This document shows positions 1 through 7,817 of a DNA stretch of 64,000 nucleotides, piece after piece. The stretch lies in assembly GCA_045643285.1 (NCBI GenBank), contig JAZUKN010000101.1, positions 62,001 to 126,000 of the forward strand, written 5' to 3'. This DNA is from UMGS1696 sp045643285 (lineage in GTDB: Bacteria > Bacillota > Clostridia > Oscillospirales > CAG-272). A program made the translations under genes and the position numbers. The notes beneath the pieces are model-generated. The model made no database searches. It was not told the origin of the DNA and saw only the letters and a program-made list of their open reading frames with translations. Position 1 is the stretch's first letter, and every line of letters starts with the position of its first letter.

Positions 1-380
1 TAGTGAATAAGCAAGAGGTAAGAAGTAGGCAAAGCAAACATAAATCTTGCAGTTACTTTGTAACAAAGGGGATTCCAAAGGGGGAATTGGACGAAGTCCT
101 TCCCTGAGTTTACGAAGTAAACTCGTTGGTCGTGTGAATTCACAAAGAGTCCGCGAAAGTGACTCGCCGAGATGCGGAGCATCTCGACGAGTTCACGGAG
201 TGAACTCGGTTGTGCAGCCCCGCGCGTAGCGGAAAAAGAATAAATTGAAAACGTCCCCGACGTTTTCTACCTTTTGCCTATGTGAGATATGTGCAAATCC
301 GCCAGACGGGAGGGGAAACCCCTCCCCTACGGTATATGGGAGATGTTTGATAAACAATTATGCTTGCACTCCGTGCAAAT
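1..380 (+). repeat. Multi-hairpin intergenic repeat, copy 1 (5' end cut by window)
   Basis: This gene-free stretch carries an ordered set of short palindromes that recurs at four other places in the window. It opens with an AT-rich head (GGTAAGAAGTAGGCAAAGC) and an ACTTTGTAACAAAGGGG block. A hairpin GAGATGC-GGA-GCATCTC follows at 169-185, then GAGTTCAC-GGA-GTGAACTC at 189-207, then a GAAAACGT..ACGTTTTC hairpin, a TACCTTTTGCCTATGT block and a terminal TTGCAC-TCC-GTGCAA hairpin at 363-377. Short open frames inside it are by-products of the repeats and show no protein motif. No transposase is present. Confidence 0.8.
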
Positions 381-416
381 GAGGAAAATTTTTGCGAATC
401 AAAAAGGCAAACCACC

Positions 417-1145
417 ATGAAACAATACAAAACAGAACTCCATTGCCACACCCGTGACGCAAGCCCGTGCTCGAATATGTCCGCAGAAGAGACAGTCGAG
501 CGGTATCTCGAATACGGCTATACGACGCTCGTCGTCACAAACCATTTCTGCGCGTTCGCTACCATGGATACAAAATCCGAATGGCTCGCGCACTGCGAAA
601 AAACCTTCCGCGCGTACGATAATCTCGTCTCGGCTTCCGGCGGACGGCTGAATATTCTCCTCGGTATGGAAGCGCGATTCGTCCAGAACTCGAACGACTA
701 CCTCGTCTACGGAGGATTCGACAGAGAATTTCTCGAAAGCTACGGCGGAGAACTCTTAAAGCTCGGCGTCGACAGATTCGCCGACCTCATCCACTCGCGC
801 GGCGGATTTATCAGTCAGGCGCATCCGTTCAGGTATCATCAGACCGTGACCGTTCCCGGACGGCTCGACGGTATCGAAGTCTTCAACGGTCACTTCAAGC
901 ACGATTCGCATAATGATCTCGCCGAGGCGTGGGCTGAAAGATACGGCAAGATAAAGACCTCCGGCACCGATCACCACGATCACGATCACTATCCCGACGG
1001 CGGAATACTGACCGACGAGCCGGTCACTTCCATAGAACAGCTCATATCGACGCTCCGTTCGGGAAAATATGAGCTTATCCGCGATTATCCCATGGGAAAA
1101 CCGCAGTACGACGCTTTCGGTCAGCTTCTCGGATTCCGAAAATAA
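417..1145 (+). CDS. PHP-domain metal-dependent phosphoesterase
   Basis: A 242-residue PHP-family protein, likely a phosphoesterase or histidinol-phosphatase-like enzyme acting in the cytosol. The N-terminal motif ELHCHTRDASPCS is the metal-binding HxH of PHP enzymes. SQAHPFR in the middle and GTDHHDHDH near the C-terminus supply further histidine and aspartate ligands. The ATG at 417 is preferred over one at 360 because the PHP core begins immediately there; the extra 19 residues overlap the end of the upstream repeat. The gene lies 21 bp ahead of the ECF transporter gene and probably shares its transcript. The substrate cannot be told from sequence. Confidence 0.8.
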   Translation: MKQYKTELHCHTRDASPCSNMSAEETVERYLEYGYTTLVVTNHFCAFATMDTKSEWLAHCEKTFRAYDNLVSASGGRLNILLGMEARFVQNSNDYLVYGGFDREFLESYGGELLKLGVDRFADLIHSRGGFISQAHPFRYHQTVTVPGRLDGIEVFNGHFKHDSHNDLAEAWAERYGKIKTSGTDHHDHDHYPDGGILTDEPVTSIEQLISTLRSGKYELIRDYPMGKPQYDAFGQLLGFRK

Positions 1146-1166
1146 AACTCCCGTAAAGGAGAGAAT

Positions 1167-1697
1167 ATGCTCACGAAAACAAAAATCTACCGACTTATCC
1201 TGTCGGCTATGTTTCTCGCACTTGCGCTCGTGCTTCCGTTTCTTACGGGGCAGATACCCGAGATCGGAAAAGCACTCTGCCCGATGCACATACCGGTACT
1301 GCTCTGCGGATTCTTCTGCGGACCGTGGTACGCGGCCGTCGTCGGATTTGTCGCGCCTTTTCTCAGGTTTCTGATGTTCGGTATGCCGCCGCTTATGCCG
1401 AAAGGTATCGGAATGGCGTTTGAACTGCTCACCTACGGACTTGTCGCCGGACTGATGTATAAGCTGCTCCCGAAGAAAAAGCCGTATGTTTACGTTTCGC
1501 TGATCGGTGCGATGATCGCAGGACGGATAGTGTGGGGAATAGCGCGGACTGTGCTGTACGGACTCGGCAAAGCACCGTTCGGGTGGGAAGCGTTCATCAC
1601 GGGCGCGATCATCGAAGCTGTTCCCGGAATAATCGTGCAGATCGTGCTGATACCGATACTCGTTATGACGCTCGGCAGATTTACGGCAAAGGAATAG
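1167..1697 (+). CDS. ECF transporter substrate-binding S component
   Basis: A 176-residue, very hydrophobic protein with about five to six membrane segments, the size of the vitamin-specific S components of energy-coupling factor importers. The N-terminus (LTKTKIYRLILSAMFLALAL) and the repeated glycine-rich helices fit that family. It would sit in the membrane and dock onto a shared EcfA/EcfT module, none of which is in this window. No riboswitch lies upstream, because only 21 bp separate it from the PHP gene, so the vitamin or other ligand is unknown. A bidirectional terminator follows directly. Confidence 0.75.
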   Translation: MLTKTKIYRLILSAMFLALALVLPFLTGQIPEIGKALCPMHIPVLLCGFFCGPWYAAVVGFVAPFLRFLMFGMPPLMPKGIGMAFELLTYGLVAGLMYKLLPKKKPYVYVSLIGAMIAGRIVWGIARTVLYGLGKAPFGWEAFITGAIIEAVPGIIVQIVLIPILVMTLGRFTAKE

Positions 1698-1708
1698 AAT
1701 AAAAAAAG

Positions 1709-1741
1709 TCCCTCGGATTGAAGTGATCCGGGGGATTTTTT
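1709..1741. terminator. Bidirectional rho-independent terminator
   Basis: A 10-bp stem (TCCCTCGGAT with ATCCGGGGGA, one G-U pair) and a 7-nt loop are followed by TTTTTTG on the plus strand and preceded by seven A residues, so it can serve both the ECF gene and the convergent phospholipase-like gene. Confidence 0.8.
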
Positions 1742-1745
1742 GTGG

Positions 1746-2411
1746 TTATATGTAGTATTCAAGCTCATCAAGTATGAAGCCGACTGAGTATTCTATGAAG
1801 TTTTCCATATCATCTTCAGTCGTCCACTTGTATTCGCGGTCGAGGTCGGACGGCGGATTTGAATAAAACTCAACTATAAACTTCCGTCTCTCGTCAAACG
1901 CCGTGCGTGAGAAGAAGTCAAGATAAACGTTGTCGAACTTTTCTGCTGATCGGTATATCATCAGTGCACGGAACGACGGATTATCTCGGAAGAAACGGTG
2001 ATCGAGGTCGTACCAGTCCTTTTTCCATTTCCATACGGCTTCGGCTTTTGAGACGGTGTAATTCTCAATATCACGCTCTTTTAGCGGTTTGTAGATAAAA
2101 TCTGTCCATGCAACGTCCGAAAGCAGATGCGTCAGATAGCCGATATAGAAAGAATACTCTTTATCCGTATACTTTTTCTGCTGCTCTTTCGTGAAATTCT
2201 TTTCGGCAAACCCGTTGTAATCAAGCGTTTTATTCACTTTGAAATGAGACACATTTTTGTCCGGTCTGTAAACCATTGAGTCATTCGGGTCGGGTACTCC
2301 GCTGTCGGGCGCGATGTTTCCGAAAACAAACTCCGTCGGTTCGATTTTTCTGCCGTCGAGCTTGTCAAGCAAGATGTCTGCTATTCTCAGATGCGCTCCC
2401 CAAGTTGCCAT
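1746..2411 (-). CDS. Zinc-dependent phospholipase C/nuclease-fold family protein
   Basis: A 221-residue protein of the zinc-dependent phospholipase C family as found widely in Clostridia. It has an N-terminal WGAHLRIADILLDKL helix, a GNIAPDSG turn typical of the metal site and a YIGYLTHLLSDVAWTDFIY helix with the conserved histidine and aspartate. There is no signal peptide, so it is likely cytosolic, and a true phospholipase activity is doubtful. It is the last gene of the acn-icd operon, 12 bp after icd. Most such proteins are annotated only by domain, and its link to the TCA genes may be merely transcriptional. Confidence 0.7.
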   Translation of the reverse strand: MATWGAHLRIADILLDKLDGRKIEPTEFVFGNIAPDSGVPDPNDSMVYRPDKNVSHFKVNKTLDYNGFAEKNFTKEQQKKYTDKEYSFYIGYLTHLLSDVAWTDFIYKPLKERDIENYTVSKAEAVWKWKKDWYDLDHRFFRDNPSFRALMIYRSAEKFDNVYLDFFSRTAFDERRKFIVEFYSNPPSDLDREYKWTTEDDMENFIEYSVGFILDELEYYI

Positions 2412-2423
2412 TCGTATCTCCTT

Positions 2424-3623
2424 TTACACTCTTTCCACCACAGCTTCGAGAAATTCCCGCGTGTTAACTTTCGTCTTGCCCTCGAGCTTTGACATCGCGT
2501 AGAGGTCGCCTGTCATAATTCCCGATTCAATCGTGTCGATCGTCGCTTTTTCGAGTCTGTCGGCGAATGACACAAGATCATCGAGTCCGTCAAGCTCGCC
2601 GCGTTTACGGAGCGCGCCCGTCCACGCGAAGATCGTCGCAACGCTGTTCGTCGAAGTCTCTTCGCCCGCGAGGTACTTGTAGTAGTGACGCTGGACTGTG
2701 CCGTGCGCCGCCTCAAATTCGTAGTTCCCGTCGGGCGAGACGAGGACTGACGTCATCATCGCAAGACTGCCGTACGCCGTCGCCACCATGTCGCTCATAA
2801 CGTCGCCGTCGTAGTTCTTGCAAGCCCAGATATAGCCGCCCTCACTGCGGATAACGCGAGCGACAGCGTCGTCGATCAGCGTATAGAAGTATGTTATTCC
2901 GGCATCTTCAAATTTCGCCTTGTATTCGCTGTCGAAGATTTCCTGCCATATATCCTTGAATCGGTGGTCGTACGTTTTCGAGATCGTGTCCTTTGCGGCA
3001 AACCACAGGTCTTTTTTAGTGTCGAGCGCATAGTTGAACGACGAGCGCGCGAAATTTGCTATAGATGCGTCGACGTTGTGTACGCCCTGGATTATGCCTG
3101 CCGATTCGCCGAAATCGTGTATCGTCGCGCGTGTTTCGTTGCCCTGTTCGTCGGTGCAGACAAGCTCGCACTTCGAGTTCGCAGGCGCGCGCATTTCAAT
3201 GTTCTTGTAAATGTCGCCGTATGCGTGACGCGCGATAGTGATAGGCTTCGTCCACGTCGGGATGTACGGTACTATGCCTTTTACGATGATCGGCGTGCGG
3301 AAGACCGTGCCGTCGAGGATAGCGCGGATAGTGCCGTTCGGCGACTTCCACATTTCTTTGAGATTATATTCCGTCATTCTCGCGGCGTTCGGCGTGATCG
3401 TCGCGCATTTTACGGCGACGCCGTATTTCTTCGTTGCGTTAGCGGAGTCGATTGTGACCTGATCGTTTGTTGCGTTGCGGTTCTCGAGTCCGAGGTCGTA
3501 GTATTCTGTATTAAGCTCGACGTGTGGCTCAATGAGGATTTCTTTTATCCATTTCCAGATTATTCTCGTCATTTCGTCGCCGTCCATTTCGACGAGCGGC
3601 GTTTTCATTTTGATCTTAGCCAT
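2424..3623 (-). CDS. icd: NADP-dependent isocitrate dehydrogenase, eukaryotic-like type
   Basis: A 399-residue enzyme that oxidises isocitrate to 2-oxoglutarate with NADP, feeding glutamate synthesis. The start MAKIKMKTPLVEMDGDEMTR and the length match the homodimeric eukaryotic-type enzymes rather than the E. coli type. The substrate loop TPNAARM and the cofactor region AAHGTVQRHYYKY, with its HGTVxRH signature, are intact. ATG at 3623 has a GGAGG site 8 bp upstream; the longer upstream open frame runs back into acn and is not used. The gene follows acn by 11 bp, so the two steps citrate to 2-oxoglutarate are co-expressed. No citrate synthase gene is in the window. Confidence 0.95.
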   Translation of the reverse strand: MAKIKMKTPLVEMDGDEMTRIIWKWIKEILIEPHVELNTEYYDLGLENRNATNDQVTIDSANATKKYGVAVKCATITPNAARMTEYNLKEMWKSPNGTIRAILDGTVFRTPIIVKGIVPYIPTWTKPITIARHAYGDIYKNIEMRAPANSKCELVCTDEQGNETRATIHDFGESAGIIQGVHNVDASIANFARSSFNYALDTKKDLWFAAKDTISKTYDHRFKDIWQEIFDSEYKAKFEDAGITYFYTLIDDAVARVIRSEGGYIWACKNYDGDVMSDMVATAYGSLAMMTSVLVSPDGNYEFEAAHGTVQRHYYKYLAGEETSTNSVATIFAWTGALRKRGELDGLDDLVSFADRLEKATIDTIESGIMTGDLYAMSKLEGKTKVNTREFLEAVVERV

Positions 3624-3634
3624 GTTTTCCTCCG

Positions 3635-5572
3635 TTATTTTGTGAGATTCTGTTTCGTGTAGTCGAGCAGTCCGCCGCAGAGCATCACGGCCTTCATTCT
3701 CTCGCTCAGTTCGCATTTTGTCTCGATCACCGTGCCTGTCGTTTCGTCCTTGATGATGATCACACCGCCGTTCTCTACAGCCGAGCGGAGTCCGCACAGC
3801 GAAAGCGTATCGTTCGCGCCTATTTTGTCGTAGTCGTCGGGGTTCACGAATTCAAGCGGCAGAATACCTGCGTTGATGAGGTTTTGTCTGTGGATTCGCG
3901 CGAACGATTTTACGATGACTGCCTTTACGCCGAGGTAAAGCGGTGCGAGCGCGGCGTGCTCACGGGACGATCCCTGACCGTAGTTCGAGCCGCCGACGAT
4001 GACGCTCTTTCCGAGTGCTTTCGCTCTTTCGGGGAACGACGCATCGCATACGGTGAAGCAGTGCTTCGATATTTCGGGAATGTTCGAGCGGAGCGGAAGT
4101 ATCTTCGCGCCTGCCGGCATGATGTGGTCCGTCGTGATGTTGTCGCCGACCTTTAGCGAGACGGGAACGGTCAGCTCGTCGTCAAGCGGAGACGTTGACG
4201 GATATTCCTTGATGTTCGGTCCGCGGAGGATTTCGACTTTGTCGGCTTCTTCGGGAGAAGCCGGAAAAGTGATCATATTGTCGTTCACCGTGAATTTTTC
4301 GGGTAGAACGAACGCGGGCATATCTCCGAGTTCTCGCGGATCGCAGAGATAACCGGCTACAGCCGATGCCGCCGCGACTTCGGGGGAGACGAGATAAATC
4401 TTTGCGTCGCGCGTGCCGCTTCGTCCCTCAAAATTGCGGTTGAACGTGCGCAGGGAAATGCCTGCCGAGTTTGGCGACTGTCCCATACCGATGCACGGAC
4501 CGCACGCCGATTCAAGCACTCTCGCACCTGCGCTGATTATCTTCGAGAGCGCGCCGCAGTCGGACATCATTCCGAGGACCTGCTTTGATCCCGGGGAGAC
4601 GGAAAGCGACACGTCCGGATGCACGGTCTTGCCGTCTAAAATATACGCGACCTTGAGCATATCGTAGAGCGACGAGTTCGTGCATGAGCCGATGCAGACC
4701 TGATCAATCTTCATCTGACCAAGCTCACGGACAGTCTTCACGTTGTCGGGGGAATGCGGACAAGCCGCCATTGGTTCAAGGGAAGAGAGATCTATAACGA
4801 TGTGTTCGTCGTATTCCGCGCCGTCGTCTGCCGAGAGCGGAACGAACACGTCTTCGCGTCCCTGTGCGCGGAGGAAAGAGAGCGTTACTTCGTCGGACGG
4901 GAATATCGACGTTGTTGCACCGAGTTCAGCGCCCATGTTGGTTATCGTCGCGCGTTCGGGAACGGAGAGCGATTTTACGCCCTCACCGGTGTATTCGATG
5001 ATTTTGCCGACTCCGCCTTTGACGGATATGCGGCGGAGAAGTTCGAGAATTATATCCTTTGCGGCGACCCACGGAGAGAGCTTGCCGGTCAGTTCCACGT
5101 TCACGATCTTCGGATATGTAATGTAGTACGCGCCGCCGCCCATAGCGACTGCCACGTCAAGACCTCCTGCGCCGATAGCGAGCATACCGATACCTCCGCC
5201 TGTCGGAGTGTGGCTGTCGGAGCCGATCAGCGTCTTTCCCGGTGCGCCGAAGCGTTCGAGATGCACCTGGTGGCAGATGCCGTTGCCGGGACGGGAGTAG
5301 TAAATGCCGTGTTTTTTGGCAACGGAGGCGATGAAACGGTGGTCGTCGGCGTTCTCAAAGCCGGACTGAAGCGTGTTGTGGTCGATGTATGCGACGCTTT
5401 GCTCGGTTTTCACCTGTCCGATGCCCATGGCTTCAAATTCGATGTACGCCATTGTGCCGGTCGCGTCCTGCGTCAGCGTTTGATCTATTTTTATACCGAC
5501 CTCCGTGCCTTTTTCGGGCTTTCCGTCGACGATGTGTGAACGAAGAATTTTTTCGGCGAGAGTGAGTGACAT
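3635..5572 (-). CDS. acn: Aconitate hydratase (about 645-residue clostridial type)
   Basis: Interconverts citrate and isocitrate using a [4Fe-4S] cluster. The three cluster cysteines are visible: C297 in GSCTNSS and C357 and C360 in CGPCIGMG. Substrate motifs near the N-terminus (GSDSHTPTGGGIGMLAIGAGG) and the swivel domain with GGSNYGQGSSREHAA are present. At 645 residues it belongs to the shorter putative aconitase group common in Clostridia and Aquifex rather than the 900-residue AcnA. It is first in the acn-icd-phospholipase-like operon, driven by a consensus promoter just upstream. Confidence 0.95.
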   Translation of the reverse strand: MSLTLAEKILRSHIVDGKPEKGTEVGIKIDQTLTQDATGTMAYIEFEAMGIGQVKTEQSVAYIDHNTLQSGFENADDHRFIASVAKKHGIYYSRPGNGICHQVHLERFGAPGKTLIGSDSHTPTGGGIGMLAIGAGGLDVAVAMGGGAYYITYPKIVNVELTGKLSPWVAAKDIILELLRRISVKGGVGKIIEYTGEGVKSLSVPERATITNMGAELGATTSIFPSDEVTLSFLRAQGREDVFVPLSADDGAEYDEHIVIDLSSLEPMAACPHSPDNVKTVRELGQMKIDQVCIGSCTNSSLYDMLKVAYILDGKTVHPDVSLSVSPGSKQVLGMMSDCGALSKIISAGARVLESACGPCIGMGQSPNSAGISLRTFNRNFEGRSGTRDAKIYLVSPEVAAASAVAGYLCDPRELGDMPAFVLPEKFTVNDNMITFPASPEEADKVEILRGPNIKEYPSTSPLDDELTVPVSLKVGDNITTDHIMPAGAKILPLRSNIPEISKHCFTVCDASFPERAKALGKSVIVGGSNYGQGSSREHAALAPLYLGVKAVIVKSFARIHRQNLINAGILPLEFVNPDDYDKIGANDTLSLCGLRSAVENGGVIIIKDETTGTVIETKCELSERMKAVMLCGGLLDYTKQNLTK

Positions 5573-5634
5573 AATACGCCTCCGAATGAATAATATTCTG
5601 TATAAAATTGCAGAAAAATATAATATTTCATATA

Positions 5635-5663
5635 ATTATACTGCAAAAATGAATCCGTGTCAA
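5635..5663 (-). promoter_or_regulatory. SigA-type promoter of acn operon
   Basis: On the minus strand TTGACA (5663-5658), 17 bp and TATAAT (5640-5635), a full consensus match, lie about 60 bp ahead of the acn start codon. Confidence 0.85.
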
Positions 5664-5683
5664 GGGAAAGAAGGCAAATTGAA

Positions 5684-6090
5684 GTAATAGGTAATAGTGA
5701 ATAGGGAAAAAGTAGGCGGAGCGAACGAAAAATTTGCAGTCGTTTTGTAACAAAGGGGAGTCCAACCGAGATGCAAAGCATCTCGACGACTTCGTTTACG
5801 AAGTCGGGAGGCGTGAATGAGCTTGCTCCTTCCCCCCTTTGGCGGGTAGATTGACAAGAAGGTGACGGTCTGCCTTGCCGAGATGCGGAGCATCTCGTCG
5901 AGTTCACGGAGTGAACTCGGCTTGTCCGCCGTCCGCCCGTTTGTAAACAAGCAGGACAAAGAAAATATTTGAAAACGACGTAAGTCGTTTTCTTCCTTTT
6001 GCTTTTATAAAGAAAGTGCAAATTTTTTCTGCGGCGGAAGACAAGCCCCTGCCCTACGGATAAAAGGTTGGGTTTCGCGCGTAGCCGTGA
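5684..6090 (+). repeat. Multi-hairpin intergenic repeat, copy 2
   Basis: Gene-free spacer with the same ordered blocks as copy 1. It has an AT-rich head (AATAGGTAATAGTGAATAGGG), then GTTTTGTAACAAAGGGGAGTCC, the GAGATGC-loop-GCATCTC hairpin twice, a GACTTCG-TTTA-CGAAGTC hairpin, GAGTTCAC-GGA-GTGAACTC, a GAAAACGAC..GTCGTTTTC hairpin and CTTCCTTTTGCTTTTATAAAG. The right end carries the CTGCGGCGGAAGACAAGCCCCTGCCCTACGG-type block. Loops differ from copy to copy while stems stay paired. Confidence 0.8.
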
Positions 6091-6098
6091 AGTTCCTC

Positions 6099-6127
6099 TT
6101 GACATTCCACGCTCGCTGTGGTATACT
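6099..6127 (+). promoter_or_regulatory. SigA-type promoter of the AbrB/ABC operon
   Basis: TTGACA at 6099-6104, a 17-bp spacer and TATACT at 6122-6127. The spacer contains CCACGCTCGCTGTGG, a palindrome that could be an operator for the AbrB-like protein encoded next. Confidence 0.8.
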
Positions 6128-6170
6128 ATTCATACAAATCATACTTTTTCCACAAAGGAGCATTCCCGAT

Positions 6171-6377
6171 ATGATACAACCGAAAGGAAGATACGGCTGG
6201 ACGGTCACCGTCGGCGAAAAAGGACAGATCGTCATCCCGAAACAGGCGCGTGAGTTGTTCGGCATCAAACCCGGCGACTCGCTTATCGTCCTCGCAGACG
6301 AAAAACGCGGCATCGCAATACCGCCGAAAGAGCAGTTTGAGGCAATATTTGCCAAAATTTACGGAGGTGAAAAATGA
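6171..6377 (+). CDS. AbrB/SpoVT-family DNA-binding regulator
   Basis: A 68-residue SpoVT/AbrB swapped-hairpin DNA-binding protein. The motif TVGEKGQIVIPKQARELFGIKPGDSLIVL spans almost the whole chain and is the hallmark of the fold, which acts as a dimer or tetramer on DNA. ATG at 6171 has AAAGGAG ten bases upstream. The ATG at 6087 lies before the promoter and is rejected. Its stop codon overlaps the ABC ATPase start (ATGA), so it very likely controls its own operon, taking the role that GntR-type YtrA proteins play in similar clusters. Confidence 0.88.
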   Translation: MIQPKGRYGWTVTVGEKGQIVIPKQARELFGIKPGDSLIVLADEKRGIAIPPKEQFEAIFAKIYGGEK

Positions 6378-7096
6378 GCATCCTTGATGTAAAAAATCTT
6401 TGCAAGAATTATCCCACTTTCTCGCTGAAAAACGTGTCGTTTTCACTTGAAAAAGGGCATATCGTCGGTTTCGTCGGACGGAACGGAGCCGGAAAGACCA
6501 CAACGATAAAGTCTATTCTAAACCTCGTTCATCCGTCGGGCGGCGAAATATCGTTTTTTTCTCTTCCGCTCGCCGAAAACGAGGACGAAATAAAACAGCG
6601 CATCGGCTACTCAACGGGCGCGGTCAGCTACTATCCGCATAAGAAAATACGCGACATCGTTTCGGTCACGAAGACTTTCTATAAGTCCTGGGACGACGGC
6701 GCGTACCGCAAATATCTCGACTTTTTCTCGCTTGACGAAGATAAAAGCCCGTCGGAGCTGTCCGAGGGAATGAAAGTCAAATTCAATCTTCTGCTGTCTC
6801 TGTCTCACAGGGCGGAGATACTCATCCTTGACGAGCCGACGAGCGGACTTGATCCGTTCTCGCGCGACGAATTGCTCGACGTTTTTACCTCACTCAAGAA
6901 CGACGGCGTGGCTGTCCTGTTCTCGACGCATATCACATCCGACATCGAAAAATGCGCCGACGATATTATATATATAAGCGGCGGCGAGATCGTGGCGTCG
7001 TCACCTGTTGCAGATTTTCGCAGAGACTGCGGCAAGGACGGCGAAACGCTCGAAGAGACTGTTTTGCGTCTTGAAAGGGGGAAGAGAAATGCGTGA
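6374..7096 (+). CDS. ABC transporter ATP-binding protein (YtrB/BcrA-like)
   Basis: A 240-residue ATPase powering an ABC-2 type exporter. Walker A is GRNGAGKTT (about residues 35-43), the signature is the variant LSEGM, and Walker B is ILILDEPTSGLDP; a switch histidine follows in FSTHI. It is translationally coupled to the AbrB-like gene (4-bp overlap) and overlaps the permease by 8 bp. Members with this gene order usually export antimicrobial peptides or sense envelope stress, but the substrate here is unknown. Confidence 0.88.
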   Translation: MSILDVKNLCKNYPTFSLKNVSFSLEKGHIVGFVGRNGAGKTTTIKSILNLVHPSGGEISFFSLPLAENEDEIKQRIGYSTGAVSYYPHKKIRDIVSVTKTFYKSWDDGAYRKYLDFFSLDEDKSPSELSEGMKVKFNLLLSLSHRAEILILDEPTSGLDPFSRDELLDVFTSLKNDGVAVLFSTHITSDIEKCADDIIYISGGEIVASSPVADFRRDCGKDGETLEETVLRLERGKRNA

Positions 7097-7742
7097 ACTG
7101 CTTAATAAAGAACTCCGACTTTCGGCAAATCCCCTGTCGTTTTTCTTCATCGCGTTCGGACTGATACCGTTTTTCCCGGGGTACCCGATCCTGCTCAGCG
7201 CTTTTTTTACCTGCCTCGGCATCTTTCAGTCATTCCAGAAGACGCGAGAAACGAACGACATTCTCTACTCCGCTCTGCTTCCGGTCAAAAAATCGGACGT
7301 CGTAAAGAGCAAGTATATTTTCTGCGCTTTTATTGAGCTTTGCGCGTTTCTTCTCAGTGGGGTTGTTGTAATCATCAGAATGACCGTGTTAAAAGACGCA
7401 CTGCCGTACCGCGAAAACGCACTCATGAACGCTAATCCGGCGTTTCTCGGCTTCATGCTTGCCGTTTTCGGACTGTTCAACTCGATTTTCGTCGGCGGAT
7501 TTTTTAAGACTGCCTATAAAATTGCCAAGCCTTTTGTCGTGTTCTGCGTGACGGCGTTCGTCGTGATCGGTCTTGCCGAAACGCTCCACCATATCCCCGG
7601 ACTCGGTTTTATCAACGCATTCGGCTTTGACTATATCGGCGAACAGCTTTTGTTCCTATGCGGCGGCGCGGTGATTTTTGTGCTTCTCACGCTGATCTCA
7701 GAGAAAAAATCCGAGAAAATATTTGAGAAAATCGACCTTTGA
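7089..7742 (+). CDS. ABC-2 family transporter permease
   Basis: A 217-residue membrane protein with about six hydrophobic segments that fits the ABC-2 permease group partnered with YtrB-like ATPases. The start MRELLNKELRLSANPLSFFF is typical (cytosolic amphipathic helix, then the first membrane helix). ATG at 7089 sits after GGGGGAAGAG and overlaps the ATPase gene. An in-frame ATG at 7008 lies deep inside the ATPase and is rejected. It forms the membrane half of the exporter encoded by this operon. Confidence 0.78.
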   Translation: MRELLNKELRLSANPLSFFFIAFGLIPFFPGYPILLSAFFTCLGIFQSFQKTRETNDILYSALLPVKKSDVVKSKYIFCAFIELCAFLLSGVVVIIRMTVLKDALPYRENALMNANPAFLGFMLAVFGLFNSIFVGGFFKTAYKIAKPFVVFCVTAFVVIGLAETLHHIPGLGFINAFGFDYIGEQLLFLCGGAVIFVLLTLISEKKSEKIFEKIDL

Positions 7743-7754
7743 GGGCGCATCCAC

Positions 7755-7783
7755 TTGAAAAAAACACGTCAGTAGAGTATAAT
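7755..7783 (+). promoter_or_regulatory. SigA-type promoter of the VanY-like gene
   Basis: TTGAAA at 7755-7760, 17 bp, TATAAT at 7778-7783, about 35 bp before the start codon. Confidence 0.8.
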
Positions 7784-7817
7784 ATATCTGTAGAAATTTT
7801 TATCACGGCGGTGGAAT

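Noticed and set aside
47..229. Short open frames inside the multi-hairpin repeats (also at 5660-5959, 41321-41683 and 48385-48738)
   Set aside because: They appear only because the hairpin blocks lack stop codons in one frame; frames are not kept between copies.
1146..1166. Vitamin riboswitch ahead of the ECF S component
   Set aside because: Only 21 bp separate the genes, and no riboswitch-like fold was seen before the PHP gene either; that region is repeat.
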